Source: JAXDLK01 sp034666665
Lineage (GTDB): Bacteria; Desulfobacterota; Binatia; JACPRU01
Reading direction: 5' to 3'
Length of the DNA: 17,728 nucleotides
Assembly: GCA_034666665.1 (NCBI GenBank)
Contig: JAXDLK010000263.1
Location: 1-17,728 of the forward strand
In this document: positions 1-8,537 of the stretch, in pieces
Layout of the letters: each line of letters opens with the position of its first letter
Numbering within the stretch: position 1 is the first letter of the stretch
The notes under the pieces: model-generated
Databases searched by the model: none
What the model was told of the DNA's origin: nothing
What the model saw: only the letters and a program-made list of their open reading frames with translations
Made by a program: the position numbers and the translations under genes

Positions 1-841
1 GGGCGCGGAGCTCTGCCTCCCGGCTGCCGGTCCCTGCGACGAGCAGATCGACGTCTTCGATCCGCTTCCACGCGTCGATCAGCGTGTGCACACCCTTCAC
101 GACCTCGAGCCGGCCGGCGAAGAGGACATACGGCCGAGCGTGGGGGCGATCCGCCGGGTGCGACGACTCCCCGCTCGGCCCATCGGCGAAGTTCGGCAGC
201 AGCGCCATCGGGCGCGAGAACCCGCGCTCCGCATGGATCGCGGCGGAGAAGCGGCTCGGCGCGAGGAAGCAGTCCACGTGACGGCAACAGTCCTCGAGAT
301 ACGACGTATGCCGCCAGAGCTGCGGAGGGCGCTTCGCCGCCAGAGTGCAGCGGAGACACTGCGGCGCTTCACACGGCCGGCGCCCGAATTTCCACAGCAC
401 GTGGGTCGGGCAGATCAGCCACTGTTCGTGAGCGGTATAGAGCTTCACGACCTCGGGATAGGCCGGGGCGAGGGTCAGCACCTCCGGTCCGAGCAGCGAC
501 ACGTTGTGGAAATGGATGACGTCGAACCGTTCGGCGGCGAGAATTCCGCGCAAGGCGGCGCGCTTGAAGTGAAGCCGCCCCGTCTGATGCGTGGAGAGCG
601 GCGACAGCCATCGCGCCGGGCTTCGCAGGGCATGCCGGAACACCCGCGGATGGTCGGTGGGTCCGAGTCGCGGCTCACGCGGGTGCGCCAGGCGATAGGA
701 ATCGACACAGTGGACGACGTGCACGACGTGCCCGGCATCCGCCAGGGCGTGCGCGAGCCGCTGCACGTGAATCCCGTCGCCGCCGAAACTGTACGGCGGA
801 TAAAACGTCGTCAGATGCAGGAATCGGAGCGGGCGGCTCAC
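1..841 (-). CDS. GT4-type glycosyltransferase, C-terminus off the left edge
   Basis: Reading leftwards from a GTG at 841 there are 280 open codons to the window edge. The start has a GTGA overlap with the stop of the upstream glycosyltransferase. The N-terminus (LTTFYPPYSFGGDG, residues 10-23) is the typical GT-B opening, in which a glycine-rich loop follows strand one. VLFAGRLEVVKGVHTL (about 239-254) is the usual start of the nucleotide-sugar-binding second Rossmann domain. Between them lies a cysteine-rich stretch (C144, C157, C162, C165, then C185, C186, C191) of the kind seen in some GT4 enzymes. The enzyme would transfer a sugar from an NDP-sugar to a membrane glycan at the cytoplasmic face. 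Donor and acceptor cannot be told. The EX7E motif would lie off the window. The neighbouring GT4 and membrane protein suggest a shared polysaccharide or LPS pathway. Confidence 0.88.
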   Translation of the reverse strand, partial: MSRPLRFLHLTTFYPPYSFGGDGIHVQRLAHALADAGHVVHVVHCVDSYRLAHPREPRLGPTDHPRVFRHALRSPARWLSPLSTHQTGRLHFKRAALRGILAAERFDVIHFHNVSLLGPEVLTLAPAYPEVVKLYTAHEQWLICPTHVLWKFGRRPCEAPQCLRCTLAAKRPPQLWRHTSYLEDCCRHVDCFLAPSRFSAAIHAERGFSRPMALLPNFADGPSGESSHPADRPHARPYVLFAGRLEVVKGVHTLIDAWKRIEDVDLLVAGTGSREAELRA

Positions 842-1995
842 CCGGCCGCCACCTGTCGGAGGATCTCCGCCATCCGCCGCGCCGCGTCCTCCCACGTCAG
901 CCGCCGGGCGGCCTCGATGCCGGCGGCGGACATGCGCTCGCGCAACCCGGCGGATTCGAGCACGCGGGTCAGCGCGCTCTCGAGATCGGCTCGGTCGCCG
1001 GGCCGCACGTAGAGTCCGGCATCGCCGAGCAGCTCCGGAAGCGGGCTCGCGTCGGTCGCGATCACCGGGCAGCCGCAAGCGGCGGCTTCCACCGCCGGCA
1101 GGCCGAAGCCCTCCATCATCGAGGGCATCACCAAAACCGTGGCCAGGTTGAGGAGCACGACGAGATCCTCGTCGGGGAGGAATCCCGTGAAAACGACGCG
1201 GCCCGCGAGGCCGGAGCCCTCGGCGCGCCGCCGGACCGCGTCGTAGCAACTGCGGAATACCTCGCGTTCACCTTCCCCGACCAGGACCAGGCGCGCGTCG
1301 GGGTACCGGCCCGCGATCGCTGCGAACACGTCGACCAGCAGGTCCACGTTCTTGTGCGGACTGAACCCGCCCACGTGAACGACGAGGTCACCGGTGACCC
1401 CTTGATCGTGGAGCTGCGGCGTCGGTCGTGGATCGTCGATGACGCGGAAGACCGAGTCGGCCGCTTCTCCGACGACGAACGTTCGCCGGGAAGAAACGCG
1501 CAAGCGATCGACGACCGACCGGCGGGCGTATTCCGACACGGCGACGACCGCGTGGGCCTGTCGCAGCGCGACGGCGGTCTTCGCCGACCAGAAGAGCCGC
1601 GAGGCGCGGCCGGAGAGAGCCATCTCCGGGTAGTCGTGCGCGATCGTATCGTGAACGATCACCACCTTCCTCGCGCGGCTGAGGACCGGCACGTAGCTGT
1701 AGACCGCCGGAAAGAGGACCACGTCGAACGCCGGATCGGAGAGAGCCCGGCTCATCGCATAGAGGTCGCCGAAGGTCCGGCGACCATTCGCGGATGCGGC
1801 GACGGTCGTCGGCACTGTCGTCCTGACGCGCCGCACTTCCACCCCCGGCGGCAGCGGCCCGGATCCGTCGCCGTCCATCACCAGCGTGTAGCGATTCTCC
1901 CGATCCACCTCGACGAGCGCCGTGACGAGCGACCTCGCGTGGCGGCCGAAGCCGCGACGGTTCGGCCAACACGTGGCGTCGACCAGGATCCTCAT
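838..1995 (-). CDS. GT4-type glycosyltransferase, complete
   Basis: This is a 385-residue retaining glycosyltransferase of the GT-B fold. The N-terminal acceptor domain begins MRILVDATCWPNRRGFGRHA. The hinge and donor domain start near residue 207 (HVGGFSPHKNVDLL). The family EX7E motif is EGFGLPAVE at 295-303, which binds the nucleotide-sugar phosphates. It is followed by CPVIATDASPLPELLGDAG and a C-terminal helix (RLTWEDAARRMAEIL). The length and the N-terminal G-x-G-R arrangement resemble mannosyltransferases such as MtfB, but the donor sugar is not determinable. Its ATG overlaps the stop of the upstream membrane protein by 4 bp (ATGA), and its own TGA overlaps the GTG of the next glycosyltransferase. 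The three are therefore probably translated together and act on the same surface glycan. Confidence 0.93.
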   Translation of the reverse strand: MRILVDATCWPNRRGFGRHARSLVTALVEVDRENRYTLVMDGDGSGPLPPGVEVRRVRTTVPTTVAASANGRRTFGDLYAMSRALSDPAFDVVLFPAVYSYVPVLSRARKVVIVHDTIAHDYPEMALSGRASRLFWSAKTAVALRQAHAVVAVSEYARRSVVDRLRVSSRRTFVVGEAADSVFRVIDDPRPTPQLHDQGVTGDLVVHVGGFSPHKNVDLLVDVFAAIAGRYPDARLVLVGEGEREVFRSCYDAVRRRAEGSGLAGRVVFTGFLPDEDLVVLLNLATVLVMPSMMEGFGLPAVEAAACGCPVIATDASPLPELLGDAGLYVRPGDRADLESALTRVLESAGLRERMSAAGIEAARRLTWEDAARRMAEILRQVAAG

Positions 1996-3419
1996 GCGTT
2001 CCGTTTCTCTTCGAGCTCCGCTCCGGCAATCGCGACCTGGCGAGTTCCGCCGACACGGTCAATCGAAGCGTGCTTCTCGGTCGAGAAGAACCGCGGGACG
2101 CTCGTGGGCGCCAGACCGCCGCGGAGCTCCATCCAGTACTGCAGGTTGTCGAGCCGCCAGACGTCGAGCTTCCAGTTGCTGCCGCCGCTCGGATAGCAGA
2201 AGGCGCCGATCGCCTGAACGGCGATCGCGAACGCGAGGAGGCCGACGAACAGCCGGCGCGCGGTTCCGTGACCGAGCGCCTCGATCGCCGGCACGAGACC
2301 GAGAATCAGGACCGGCGTGAGATCGGCCAGCAGCCTCGGGCCGTAGCTGTGACCCCCGACCCAGCCGTAGAACGTGCCGTAGAAGAGGAGCTGCAGCCCC
2401 GCCGCGGGAACGAAGAACGCGAGCAACCGCGAGAGCTCGGCCGTCGCCGGTGCGCGCTGCGACGCCGCGAGGAAGATCAGGAACGGCGAGAATACGAGCA
2501 GCCCGCGGCCGGGGCTGACCAGCAACCCGAGAACGCCGTCGAAGCGGTCGGGACCGCGGACCAGCCGTTGAAGGTAGAGCACTCCATCGCTCGAATAGCC
2601 GCCGAACGCGTCGCGGAAGAATGCCAGGTTGTAGACCAGCATCACGGCGCAGATCGCGGCAGGGAAAGCCGCGAACGCGAGCATGCGCTCTCGCCGATGA
2701 ACGAGCACGTATCCGACCGCCGCCGCGGCGAAGAACGCATTTGGCAATCGATTCGCGACCAGCAGCCCGGCAGCGATGCCCGCGAGCACGAGCGCGGCGG
2801 GCTTTCGTCCACCGAGTGCGAGCAGGAGGAGCGCCAGGAGCAGCTCGGACATCCCGTGCTGCCACAGTGCCTGGCTGCCGATCACCCACGTCTCCGTCCC
2901 GAACGCATAGGCCAGCACCAGCAAGGCCGCGTTCGCCGGCGAGGCGAACCGCCGGAGCAGGAAGTACACGGCGACGACCGACAGCGACGCCACCACCGAG
3001 GCCGCGACCTTCTCCGACGCTTCCGACATGGTCGTGAACTCGGCGCCGTCGATGCCCCGACTTGCGGCGTATACGGCCGCCGGGAGGAACAGGGGGGAGA
3101 CGAGGAGCGGCACGACCGGCGAATAGCGCGACACCAGGTGCCCGCCGGGGGTGCGGTGGTACCAGTAGTCCGGTGTGCCGCGGATCAGCGATTCGAACGG
3201 GTCGAGGTAGAGCCGGCCGGTAGTCCAGAGCGCGATCGCCGAGAGACGAGCCGGCAGGGTGTCGTACGACCAGAGGCAGCGAAAGTTCGCGTTGTAGATC
3301 ACCAGGCTCAGCAGGAAGATGCCGGCCGCCTGGCCCAGGGACGGAGATGAGCTCGCGGACGGGGCAGCGCGCCGGAGCTCGGGAGCGCGGGCTCCCGCGC
3401 TCTCACTCCCGAGTGGCAC
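1992..3419 (-). CDS. Multi-pass membrane protein, possible GT-C type glycosyltransferase
   Basis: This is a 475-residue, strongly hydrophobic protein with roughly ten membrane segments. The first is near residues 31-42, with others around 105-118, 145-160, 165-180, 195-235, 250-270, 310-325, 340-355, 375-395 and 400-415. Between the first two segments lies a loop with SYDTLPARLSAI, LYLDPF and RYSPVVPLLVSPLFLP, a layout like GT-C sugar transferases and related uncharacterised membrane proteins. I do not recognise a named family, and no DxD or DE catalytic motif is clear in the first loop. A role in transferring or handling lipid-linked sugars outside the membrane is inferred from the two GT4 genes that follow it with 4-bp overlaps. 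The GTG start directly abuts the holA stop codon. No standard start lies further downstream before the first membrane segment, so I kept it, although the Ser/Ala-rich first 28 residues are unusual. Confidence 0.85.
   Translation of the reverse strand: MPLGSESAGARAPELRRAAPSASSSPSLGQAAGIFLLSLVIYNANFRCLWSYDTLPARLSAIALWTTGRLYLDPFESLIRGTPDYWYHRTPGGHLVSRYSPVVPLLVSPLFLPAAVYAASRGIDGAEFTTMSEASEKVAASVVASLSVVAVYFLLRRFASPANAALLVLAYAFGTETWVIGSQALWQHGMSELLLALLLLALGGRKPAALVLAGIAAGLLVANRLPNAFFAAAAVGYVLVHRRERMLAFAAFPAAICAVMLVYNLAFFRDAFGGYSSDGVLYLQRLVRGPDRFDGVLGLLVSPGRGLLVFSPFLIFLAASQRAPATAELSRLLAFFVPAAGLQLLFYGTFYGWVGGHSYGPRLLADLTPVLILGLVPAIEALGHGTARRLFVGLLAFAIAVQAIGAFCYPSGGSNWKLDVWRLDNLQYWMELRGGLAPTSVPRFFSTEKHASIDRVGGTRQVAIAGAELEEKRNA
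3378..3413 (-). other. GC-rich hairpin in the first codons of the membrane-protein gene
   Basis: CTCGGGAG (3378-3385) pairs with CTCCCGAG (3406-3413). Nested inside, CGCGGG (3386-3391) pairs with CCCGCG (3394-3399) across a 2-nt loop. Positions 3400-3405 bulge out. An alternative 9-bp stem pairs 3383-3391 with 3394-3402. The structure sits immediately after the holA stop codon on the minus-strand transcript and overlaps the first 14 codons of the next gene. There is no U-tract, so a rho-independent terminator is unlikely. It could limit translation or expression of the glycan genes relative to holA. No function is shown. Confidence 0.5.
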
Positions 3420-4403
3420 CTACGTGCCTGCTTCGGAGACCGTCATCACCCAGTCCTCGAGCAGCGCCGCCGGCTCACCGCGGCCGGTCTTGATCGCCAC
3501 GTCGGCGGCCGCGAGGCGGTCGAGCGCGCGCGCGAGATCACGCTTGGAGAATCGGCGGGAGGCCGGGATCAGATCCTTCACCTTCCAGGGCTGCGTCCGT
3601 GTCTCCTGCGCCGGATAGTCCGCGGCCGACCTCGACTCGCGGGCGATCAGGAGTCTCCGCAGCTCCGCGAAGAGCACGCCGAGCAGCAGCTCCGGAGGCT
3701 GCGCATCCGCGAACGCCTCACGGAGCAGCGTCACGGCCCGACGGCCGTCGCGCGCGGTGAGCGCGTCCTGGAGCACGTAGAAGGCGTGCGCGTTGGCGGC
3801 GGGAACCATGGCGGATACGGTCGCCTCGTCGATGGTGGCGCCCTCTCCGGCAGCGAGCGAGAGCACCTCGACCGTGCGGCGGAGCGTCAACAGATCGCAG
3901 CCGACGAGCTCGACCAGGAGCTCCGGGACACCGCGCGCGAGACGATGGCCGCGGCGGCGAGCTTCCGCCTCGACCCATGCGGAGGCCTCACTCGCGCGAG
4001 GCGGCGGGAACTCGACGTCGCCGATCTCCGCGGCCAGGCGGGCCCACGGCCGATGCCGACGGTCGACCTCCGTGTCCCAAGCGACGAGCGGCGGCAGCCC
4101 CTCGACCGCCCCCCAGCCGGCGATCAGTGACTCCGCCTCGTCGCGGGACAGCTTGCCGGCCTGGCGAACGACGATCACCGACACGGGCTCGAACAGCGAC
4201 TGGTTCGCCGCGGCCGTGAGCACGTCCTCGGCGCGCACCTCCGGCCCCGAGAACTTGCGGACTACGCCGCCGCCGGCGGTCCGACGGAGCTCGTCGAGCG
4301 CCTCGTCCTTCTGGAGCTCCTCGGAACCGGTGAAGAGGTAGATGCGCCGGAGACGCTTCTTGCCGAGCTCCTCGCGCAAGCCGTCGAGTTTCAGCCGGCT
4401 CAG
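3420..4403 (-). CDS. holA: DNA polymerase III delta subunit (clamp loader)
   Basis: HolA opens the sliding clamp within the gamma/tau complex so that the clamp can be loaded on DNA. The protein carries the family opening IYLFTGSEELQKDEALDEL, the KFSGPEVRAEDVLTAAANQSLFEP stretch typical of the delta N-terminal domain, and a C-terminal helical region with KVKDLIPASRRFSKRDL. The start is uncertain because no ATG or GTG lies at the expected place. A CTG at 4401-4403 overlaps the lptE stop (CTGA), has GGAAG a few bases upstream and gives 327 residues, close to the usual 330-345. A TTG at 4377-4379 would give 319 residues. The open frame runs on for 177 codons above the CTG, but that part lies inside lptE and looks like a shadow. 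The TAG stop directly abuts the GTG of the next gene. Confidence 0.87.
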   Translation of the reverse strand: MSRLKLDGLREELGKKRLRRIYLFTGSEELQKDEALDELRRTAGGGVVRKFSGPEVRAEDVLTAAANQSLFEPVSVIVVRQAGKLSRDEAESLIAGWGAVEGLPPLVAWDTEVDRRHRPWARLAAEIGDVEFPPPRASEASAWVEAEARRRGHRLARGVPELLVELVGCDLLTLRRTVEVLSLAAGEGATIDEATVSAMVPAANAHAFYVLQDALTARDGRRAVTLLREAFADAQPPELLLGVLFAELRRLLIARESRSAADYPAQETRTQPWKVKDLIPASRRFSKRDLARALDRLAAADVAIKTGRGEPAALLEDWVMTVSEAGT

Positions 4404-4990
4404 AAGTCTTCCATCATCTGGTTGTAGATCTCGCGGCTCATGTCCTCGACCATGCGCTCGTTCGCTTCGCGGCGCTGCCCCTCGGAGAGCTGGATGTCGG
4501 TGAAGCCGCCGAGGTCGCGCGCGTTCAGCGTCTGCTGCTGGAACTGCGACGACTGGGTGACGACCACGCCGGGCACGGCGCTGTAGTCCTCGATCTCGCG
4601 GAGCCCCCGCGTCTTCCACAGCACCTTGCCGTCGTCGCGCTTGCGTAGCTCGAGATCGACGATCACCGAGAGCTGGTACTGGAGCGCCTCGTCTCGCCGC
4701 GTGAACGACACCGGACGCGTGTCGTAGCTGCGGATCTTCCCCGAGAGGACGGCATCCCCGCGCCCCGCGGGGACGACGTCGAGCCGGCCGCGGCCGGTGA
4801 TCTCGTCCTCGAGCGCCTCGATGAGGATCTTCTCGAGGCCGACCTCCCGGGTGTCGTTGGCGATCGGACCGAGGGCGACCGTGCGGACCTCCGCCGGGAG
4901 CCGGCTCTCCATGCCGGCGAAGTGATAGCCACACCCCGAACCCGTCGCGAGAACCGCTGCGAGCGCGAAACCGACACTCCGTACCGTCAT
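4400..4990 (-). CDS. lptE: LPS-assembly lipoprotein LptE
   Basis: LptE is the outer-membrane lipoprotein that plugs the LptD barrel and helps insert LPS into the outer leaflet. The 196-residue product has a short positively charged N-terminus (MTVR), a hydrophobic core (VGFALAAVLATG) and a lipobox ending in Cys20. The sequence CGYHF follows, and the CGYH start of the mature lipoprotein is characteristic of the family. VRTVALGPIANDT (about 36-48) matches the conserved first strand of the LptE fold. The C-terminal third is Gln/Arg-rich and probably helical (QSSQFQQQTLNARD; REANERMVEDMSREIYNQ). The gene starts 7 bp after the leuS stop. GAGG lies 5 nt before its ATG, inside the leuS terminus. Its presence shows that the organism builds an LPS outer membrane. 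Confidence 0.88.
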   Translation of the reverse strand: MTVRSVGFALAAVLATGSGCGYHFAGMESRLPAEVRTVALGPIANDTREVGLEKILIEALEDEITGRGRLDVVPAGRGDAVLSGKIRSYDTRPVSFTRRDEALQYQLSVIVDLELRKRDDGKVLWKTRGLREIEDYSAVPGVVVTQSSQFQQQTLNARDLGGFTDIQLSEGQRREANERMVEDMSREIYNQMMEDF

Positions 4991-4997
4991 CTCGACC

Positions 4998-7583
4998 TCA
5001 CACCACGAGATTCAGCAGCCGATCGGGAACGAATACCCGTTTCCGCGGCGATCCGCCATCGAGATGCCGCCGCACACCCTCGTCCGCGAGCGCCTGCTCG
5101 ACCACGTGTTCCTCGCTCGCCCCCCGAGGCACGGTGAGGCGCCCGCGTAGCCGTCCGTTCACCTGGACGACCACCACCACGCTCTCCTGCTCGAGCGCAC
5201 CGTCGTCGGCGAGCGGCCACGGCTCGGCGGCGAGCGACGTGTCGCGGCCGAGCGCCGCCCAGAGCTCGGCCGTCACGTGCGGAACGACGGGCGCGAGGAG
5301 CAGCACGAGCGATCGCAGCGCCTCGGCGAGAACCGCGGGACCGGCTTCGTCGTCGAGTCCGCCGTCCTCGACGAAGCGGCTCGCCGCGTTCACCAGCTCC
5401 ATGGTCGCGGCGACCGCGGTGTTGAAGTGGAAGCGATCGGCGACGTCGTCCGTCACCCTGCGGATCGTCCGGTGCGTTTGCCGGTGAAGCGTCCGCGACC
5501 GCTCCGTCATCCCCTCGAGATCCGGTACCGCAGCGGCGGTGGACACCCTCTCGCGCACGCCGTGGACCAGGCGCCAGAGCCGGTTCAGGAAACGAAACGC
5601 GCCCTCGACGCCCTGGTCGTTCCACTCGAGGTCCCGTTCGGGCGGCGCGGCGAACAGGCAGAAGAGCCGCACGGTATCGGCGCCGTAGCGGGCGATCAGC
5701 TCGTCCGGGTCGACGACGTTCCGCTTCGACTTCGACATCTTCTCCATGCGTCCGATCGTCACCGGACGGCTGCAACGCTTGCAGTGGCCGTCGGCGGCCT
5801 CGTCCGGATAGAGCCAGCCGTGCTCCTCGCACGCGATCGTCTCCTTGCAGACCATCCCTTGCGTCAGGAGGTGTGCGAACGGCTCGTCCACCTCGACGTA
5901 GCCGAGGTCGCGCAGCACGCGCGTGTAGAAGCGGGCGTAGATCAGGTGGAGGACTGCGTGCTCGATCCCGCCGACGTACTGGTCGACGGGAAGCCACCGC
6001 CGCGTCCGCGCCGGATCGAGAGGCCGCGTGGTCTCGTCCGGGCACGCGAAGCGCGCGAAGTACCACGAGGACTCGACGAACGTGTCCATGGTGTCGGTCT
6101 CGCGGCGCGCGGGCCCGCCGCAGCGCGGACAGGAGACCCGGACGAACGCCTCGCTCTTCGCCAGCGGCGAGCCGCCTTCCCCGGTGAACGGCACGTCGAG
6201 CGGCAGCACGACCGGGAGCTCCTCGTCCGGCACCGGCACGACGCCGCAACCCTCGCAGTGGACGACCGGGATCGGCGCTCCCCAATACCGCTGGCGCGAG
6301 ATGCACCAATCGCGAATGCGGAACTGGATCGTCGCGCGCCCGAAGCCGCGGGCCTCGAGTGCTTTCGCGACGGCGACCTTGCCCGCGTCGCTGGTGAGGC
6401 CGTCGAACTCGCCCGAGAGCACCATCCGCCCGGGACCCTCCCACGCCTCCGTCAGGCGCTCGGGATCGAGCGCACGGTCCTCGGGCTGGATCACCACCAC
6501 GATCGGCAGGTCGTAGGCGCGGGCGAGCTCGAAGTCCCGCTGGTCGTGCGCCGGCACCCCCATGACCGCCCCGGTTCCGTACTCGGCGAGCACGAAGTTC
6601 GCCGCCCAGATCGGCATCCGCCGCCCCGAGAGCGGATTCGTGCAGAACCCGCCGGTGAAGACGCCTTCCTTCCCGGCCGCTCGCTCGCTCCGCGCCATGC
6701 CGCGAACGCGGTCGACGAACTCGCGCACCTCCGCTTCCCTCGCCGTGCCGCGCGCGATCTCGAGCACCAGGGGGTGCTCGACGGCGAGGCTCAGGAACGT
6801 GGCGCCGAAGATCGTGTCGGCACGGGTGGTGAACACGGAAATCTCACCGGCGCCGGCGTGTCTCGGCTCGTCGAGCGGGAAGCGGATCTCCGCGCCGATG
6901 CTCTTGCCGATCCAGTTCCGCTGCATGGTGAGCACGCGTTCGGGCCACGCGCCCTCGAGCCGGTCGCAGCCCTCGAGCAGCTCGTCGGCGTAGTCGGTGA
7001 TGCGGAAGAACCACTGCTCGAGGGCTCGTGCCTCGACGCGGCTGCCGCATCGCCAGCAGGCGCCGTCCTCGACCTGCTCGTTGGCGAGCACCGTCTCGCA
7101 CGACGGACACCAGTTCGCCGGCGCGTGACGGCGGTAGGCGAGGCCGCGCTCGAGCATGCGCAGGAACACGAGCTGCTCCCAGCGGTAGTACTCGGGATCG
7201 CAGGTGGCGAGCTCCCGCCGCCAGTCGTAGCTGAAGCCCATGCGGCGGAGCTGCACGCGCATCGACTCGATGTTCGCGCGCGTCCATTCGGCCGGGTGCA
7301 CCTTGCGCTCGATCGCGGCGTTCTCCGCCGGCAGGCCGAAGGCGTCCCAGCCCATCGGATGGAGGACTTCGCGCCCGCGCATGCGCTGCGTACGCGCGAT
7401 CACGTCGCCGATCGCGTAGTTCCGCACGTGGCCCATGTGGATGCGACCGGAGGGATAGGGAAACATCTCGAGCGCGTAGTACTTCGGGCGATCGGAATCG
7501 TCGGCAGCGCGAAAGGCGCCGTCTCGCTCCCAGCGCTCCTGCCAGCGCGCCTCGATTTCCGCGGGATCGTAGCGCTCCTTCAC
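4998..7583 (-). CDS. leuS: Leucyl-tRNA synthetase
   Basis: LeuRS is a cytoplasmic class I enzyme that charges tRNA-Leu with leucine. The 861-residue product has the full-length bacterial architecture. The HIGH-type motif is HMGH at 49-52 within FPYPSGRIHMGHVRNY. Zinc-type cysteine pairs are C159/C162 and C176/C179. The CP1 editing domain spans about 220-425, with TTRADTIFGAT (252-262) and GVPAHDQRD (342-350). KMSKS is at 615-619, followed by the anticodon-binding and C-terminal domains. Extra CxxC pairs occur at C443/C446, C485/C488 and C601/C604, as in many bacterial enzymes. The GTG start overlaps the nusB stop (GTGA, 7580-7583), so translation is probably coupled. I see no leader peptide or T-box upstream. 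Confidence 0.98.
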   Translation of the reverse strand: MKERYDPAEIEARWQERWERDGAFRAADDSDRPKYYALEMFPYPSGRIHMGHVRNYAIGDVIARTQRMRGREVLHPMGWDAFGLPAENAAIERKVHPAEWTRANIESMRVQLRRMGFSYDWRRELATCDPEYYRWEQLVFLRMLERGLAYRRHAPANWCPSCETVLANEQVEDGACWRCGSRVEARALEQWFFRITDYADELLEGCDRLEGAWPERVLTMQRNWIGKSIGAEIRFPLDEPRHAGAGEISVFTTRADTIFGATFLSLAVEHPLVLEIARGTAREAEVREFVDRVRGMARSERAAGKEGVFTGGFCTNPLSGRRMPIWAANFVLAEYGTGAVMGVPAHDQRDFELARAYDLPIVVVIQPEDRALDPERLTEAWEGPGRMVLSGEFDGLTSDAGKVAVAKALEARGFGRATIQFRIRDWCISRQRYWGAPIPVVHCEGCGVVPVPDEELPVVLPLDVPFTGEGGSPLAKSEAFVRVSCPRCGGPARRETDTMDTFVESSWYFARFACPDETTRPLDPARTRRWLPVDQYVGGIEHAVLHLIYARFYTRVLRDLGYVEVDEPFAHLLTQGMVCKETIACEEHGWLYPDEAADGHCKRCSRPVTIGRMEKMSKSKRNVVDPDELIARYGADTVRLFCLFAAPPERDLEWNDQGVEGAFRFLNRLWRLVHGVRERVSTAAAVPDLEGMTERSRTLHRQTHRTIRRVTDDVADRFHFNTAVAATMELVNAASRFVEDGGLDDEAGPAVLAEALRSLVLLLAPVVPHVTAELWAALGRDTSLAAEPWPLADDGALEQESVVVVVQVNGRLRGRLTVPRGASEEHVVEQALADEGVRRHLDGGSPRKRVFVPDRLLNLVV

Positions 7584-8029
7584 GAACGCCTCTCGTCTGC
7601 CGGCTCGTCCGCCGTGCGCGGGCGGACCCCGAGGATGCCGGCGATCTCGTCGAGGACGCCGTTCACGAACTGGCGCGCCTCGTCGCCACCGAAGCGCCGC
7701 GCGATCTCTATCGCCTCGTTGATCGCTCCGCTCGGCGGCACCGCCGCCGGGTGGAGAAGCTCCCAGGTCGCGACCCGGAGGACGTTCACGTCGACGCGGG
7801 AGAGCCTGCCGAGGCTCCAGTTCTCGAGCGCCTGGGCGATCAGCGCATCGATGCGCTCGCGCTCCGAGCGCACGCCCTGGACCAGCTCGGCGGCGAACGC
7901 CTTCGCTTCGCGCGGCGCATCGAAGTGATCCCAGAGGAGCTCGAACGCCGCGATCGATTCGTCTCCCGTGACGTCGATTCGATAGAGCGCCTGGACGGCG
8001 ATTTCCCTCGCTTTGCGCCGGAGACCCAT
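7580..8029 (-). CDS. nusB: Transcription antitermination factor NusB
   Basis: NusB binds boxA RNA together with ribosomal protein S10 and supports antitermination on rRNA operons. The 149-residue product begins MGLRRKAREIAVQALYRID, the conserved first helix with the Arg-rich RNA-binding start. It continues with WSLGRLSRVDVNVLRVATWELL (about 91-112) and NEAIEIARRFGGDEARQFVNGVLDEIA, both diagnostic. The ATG at 8029 overlaps the ribH stop by ATGA. The frame stays open for 120 codons further upstream, but that section lies inside ribH and has no NusB character. The pairing of ribH with nusB is very common among bacteria. Confidence 0.96.
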   Translation of the reverse strand: MGLRRKAREIAVQALYRIDVTGDESIAAFELLWDHFDAPREAKAFAAELVQGVRSERERIDALIAQALENWSLGRLSRVDVNVLRVATWELLHPAAVPPSGAINEAIEIARRFGGDEARQFVNGVLDEIAGILGVRPRTADEPADERRS

Positions 8030-8511
8030 CAGACGTCGCCTCGACCGGGGAGCTGCTCGAGCACGCGGGCCATCTCGATCGCGGTGCGGACCGCTTCCGC
8101 GCCCTTGTTGTCGGCGCCCTCGCCCGAGCGGTCGACGGCCTGCTCCACCGTGTCGGTCGTCAAGATACCGAAAGCGACCGGGATGCCAAATTCGAGCATC
8201 ACCCGGCCGATGCCGTCGGTGACGGCGCGCGACACGTACTCGAAGTGCGGTGTGCCGCCGCGGATCACCGCCCCGAGGCAGACGATGACGTCGACCTCGC
8301 CACTCGACGCCAGCCGCTGCGCCACGAGCGGCACCTCGAAAGCGCCGGGCACCCGCACCACCGTGACGTCGCCGTCGGCGACGCCGCACTCGCGGAGCGC
8401 GGCGCGAGCGCCGGCGAGCAGCCGCTCGGTGATGAACGCGTTGAAGCGCGCGACGACGACACCGGCGCGCAGCCCGGCCCCGTCCTCCGTACCGCCGATC
8501 TCCCTCGTCAT
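8029..8511 (-). CDS. ribH: 6,7-dimethyl-8-ribityllumazine synthase
   Basis: RibH condenses 3,4-dihydroxy-2-butanone 4-phosphate with 5-amino-6-ribitylaminouracil to give 6,7-dimethyl-8-ribityllumazine, the penultimate step of riboflavin synthesis. The 160-residue length matches the family. Conserved elements are ARFNAFITERLLAGA (21-35), VPGAFEVPLVAQRLA (54-68), GAVIRGGTPHFEYV (80-93), with His89 as the likely proton donor, and GILTTDTVEQAVDRSGEGAD (115-134), with Arg128 as the likely phosphate-binding Arg. The ATG at 8511 is 26 bp downstream of the ribBA stop. No strong ribosome-binding sequence is visible there. Confidence 0.97.
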   Translation of the reverse strand: MTREIGGTEDGAGLRAGVVVARFNAFITERLLAGARAALRECGVADGDVTVVRVPGAFEVPLVAQRLASSGEVDVIVCLGAVIRGGTPHFEYVSRAVTDGIGRVMLEFGIPVAFGILTTDTVEQAVDRSGEGADNKGAEAVRTAIEMARVLEQLPGRGDV

Positions 8512-8537
8512 GACTCGCTGCCGCGCCGGAACGGCGG

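Noticed and set aside
4404..4934. In-frame extension of holA upstream through lptE
   Set aside because: The stretch is Arg/Pro-rich and lies inside the well-supported lptE gene. HolA similarity begins only near 4403.
5277..7928. An 883-residue plus-strand open frame opposite leuS
   Set aside because: It is Arg/Glu/His-rich with no family motif and mirrors the leuS codons. Long antisense frames are expected at this GC content.
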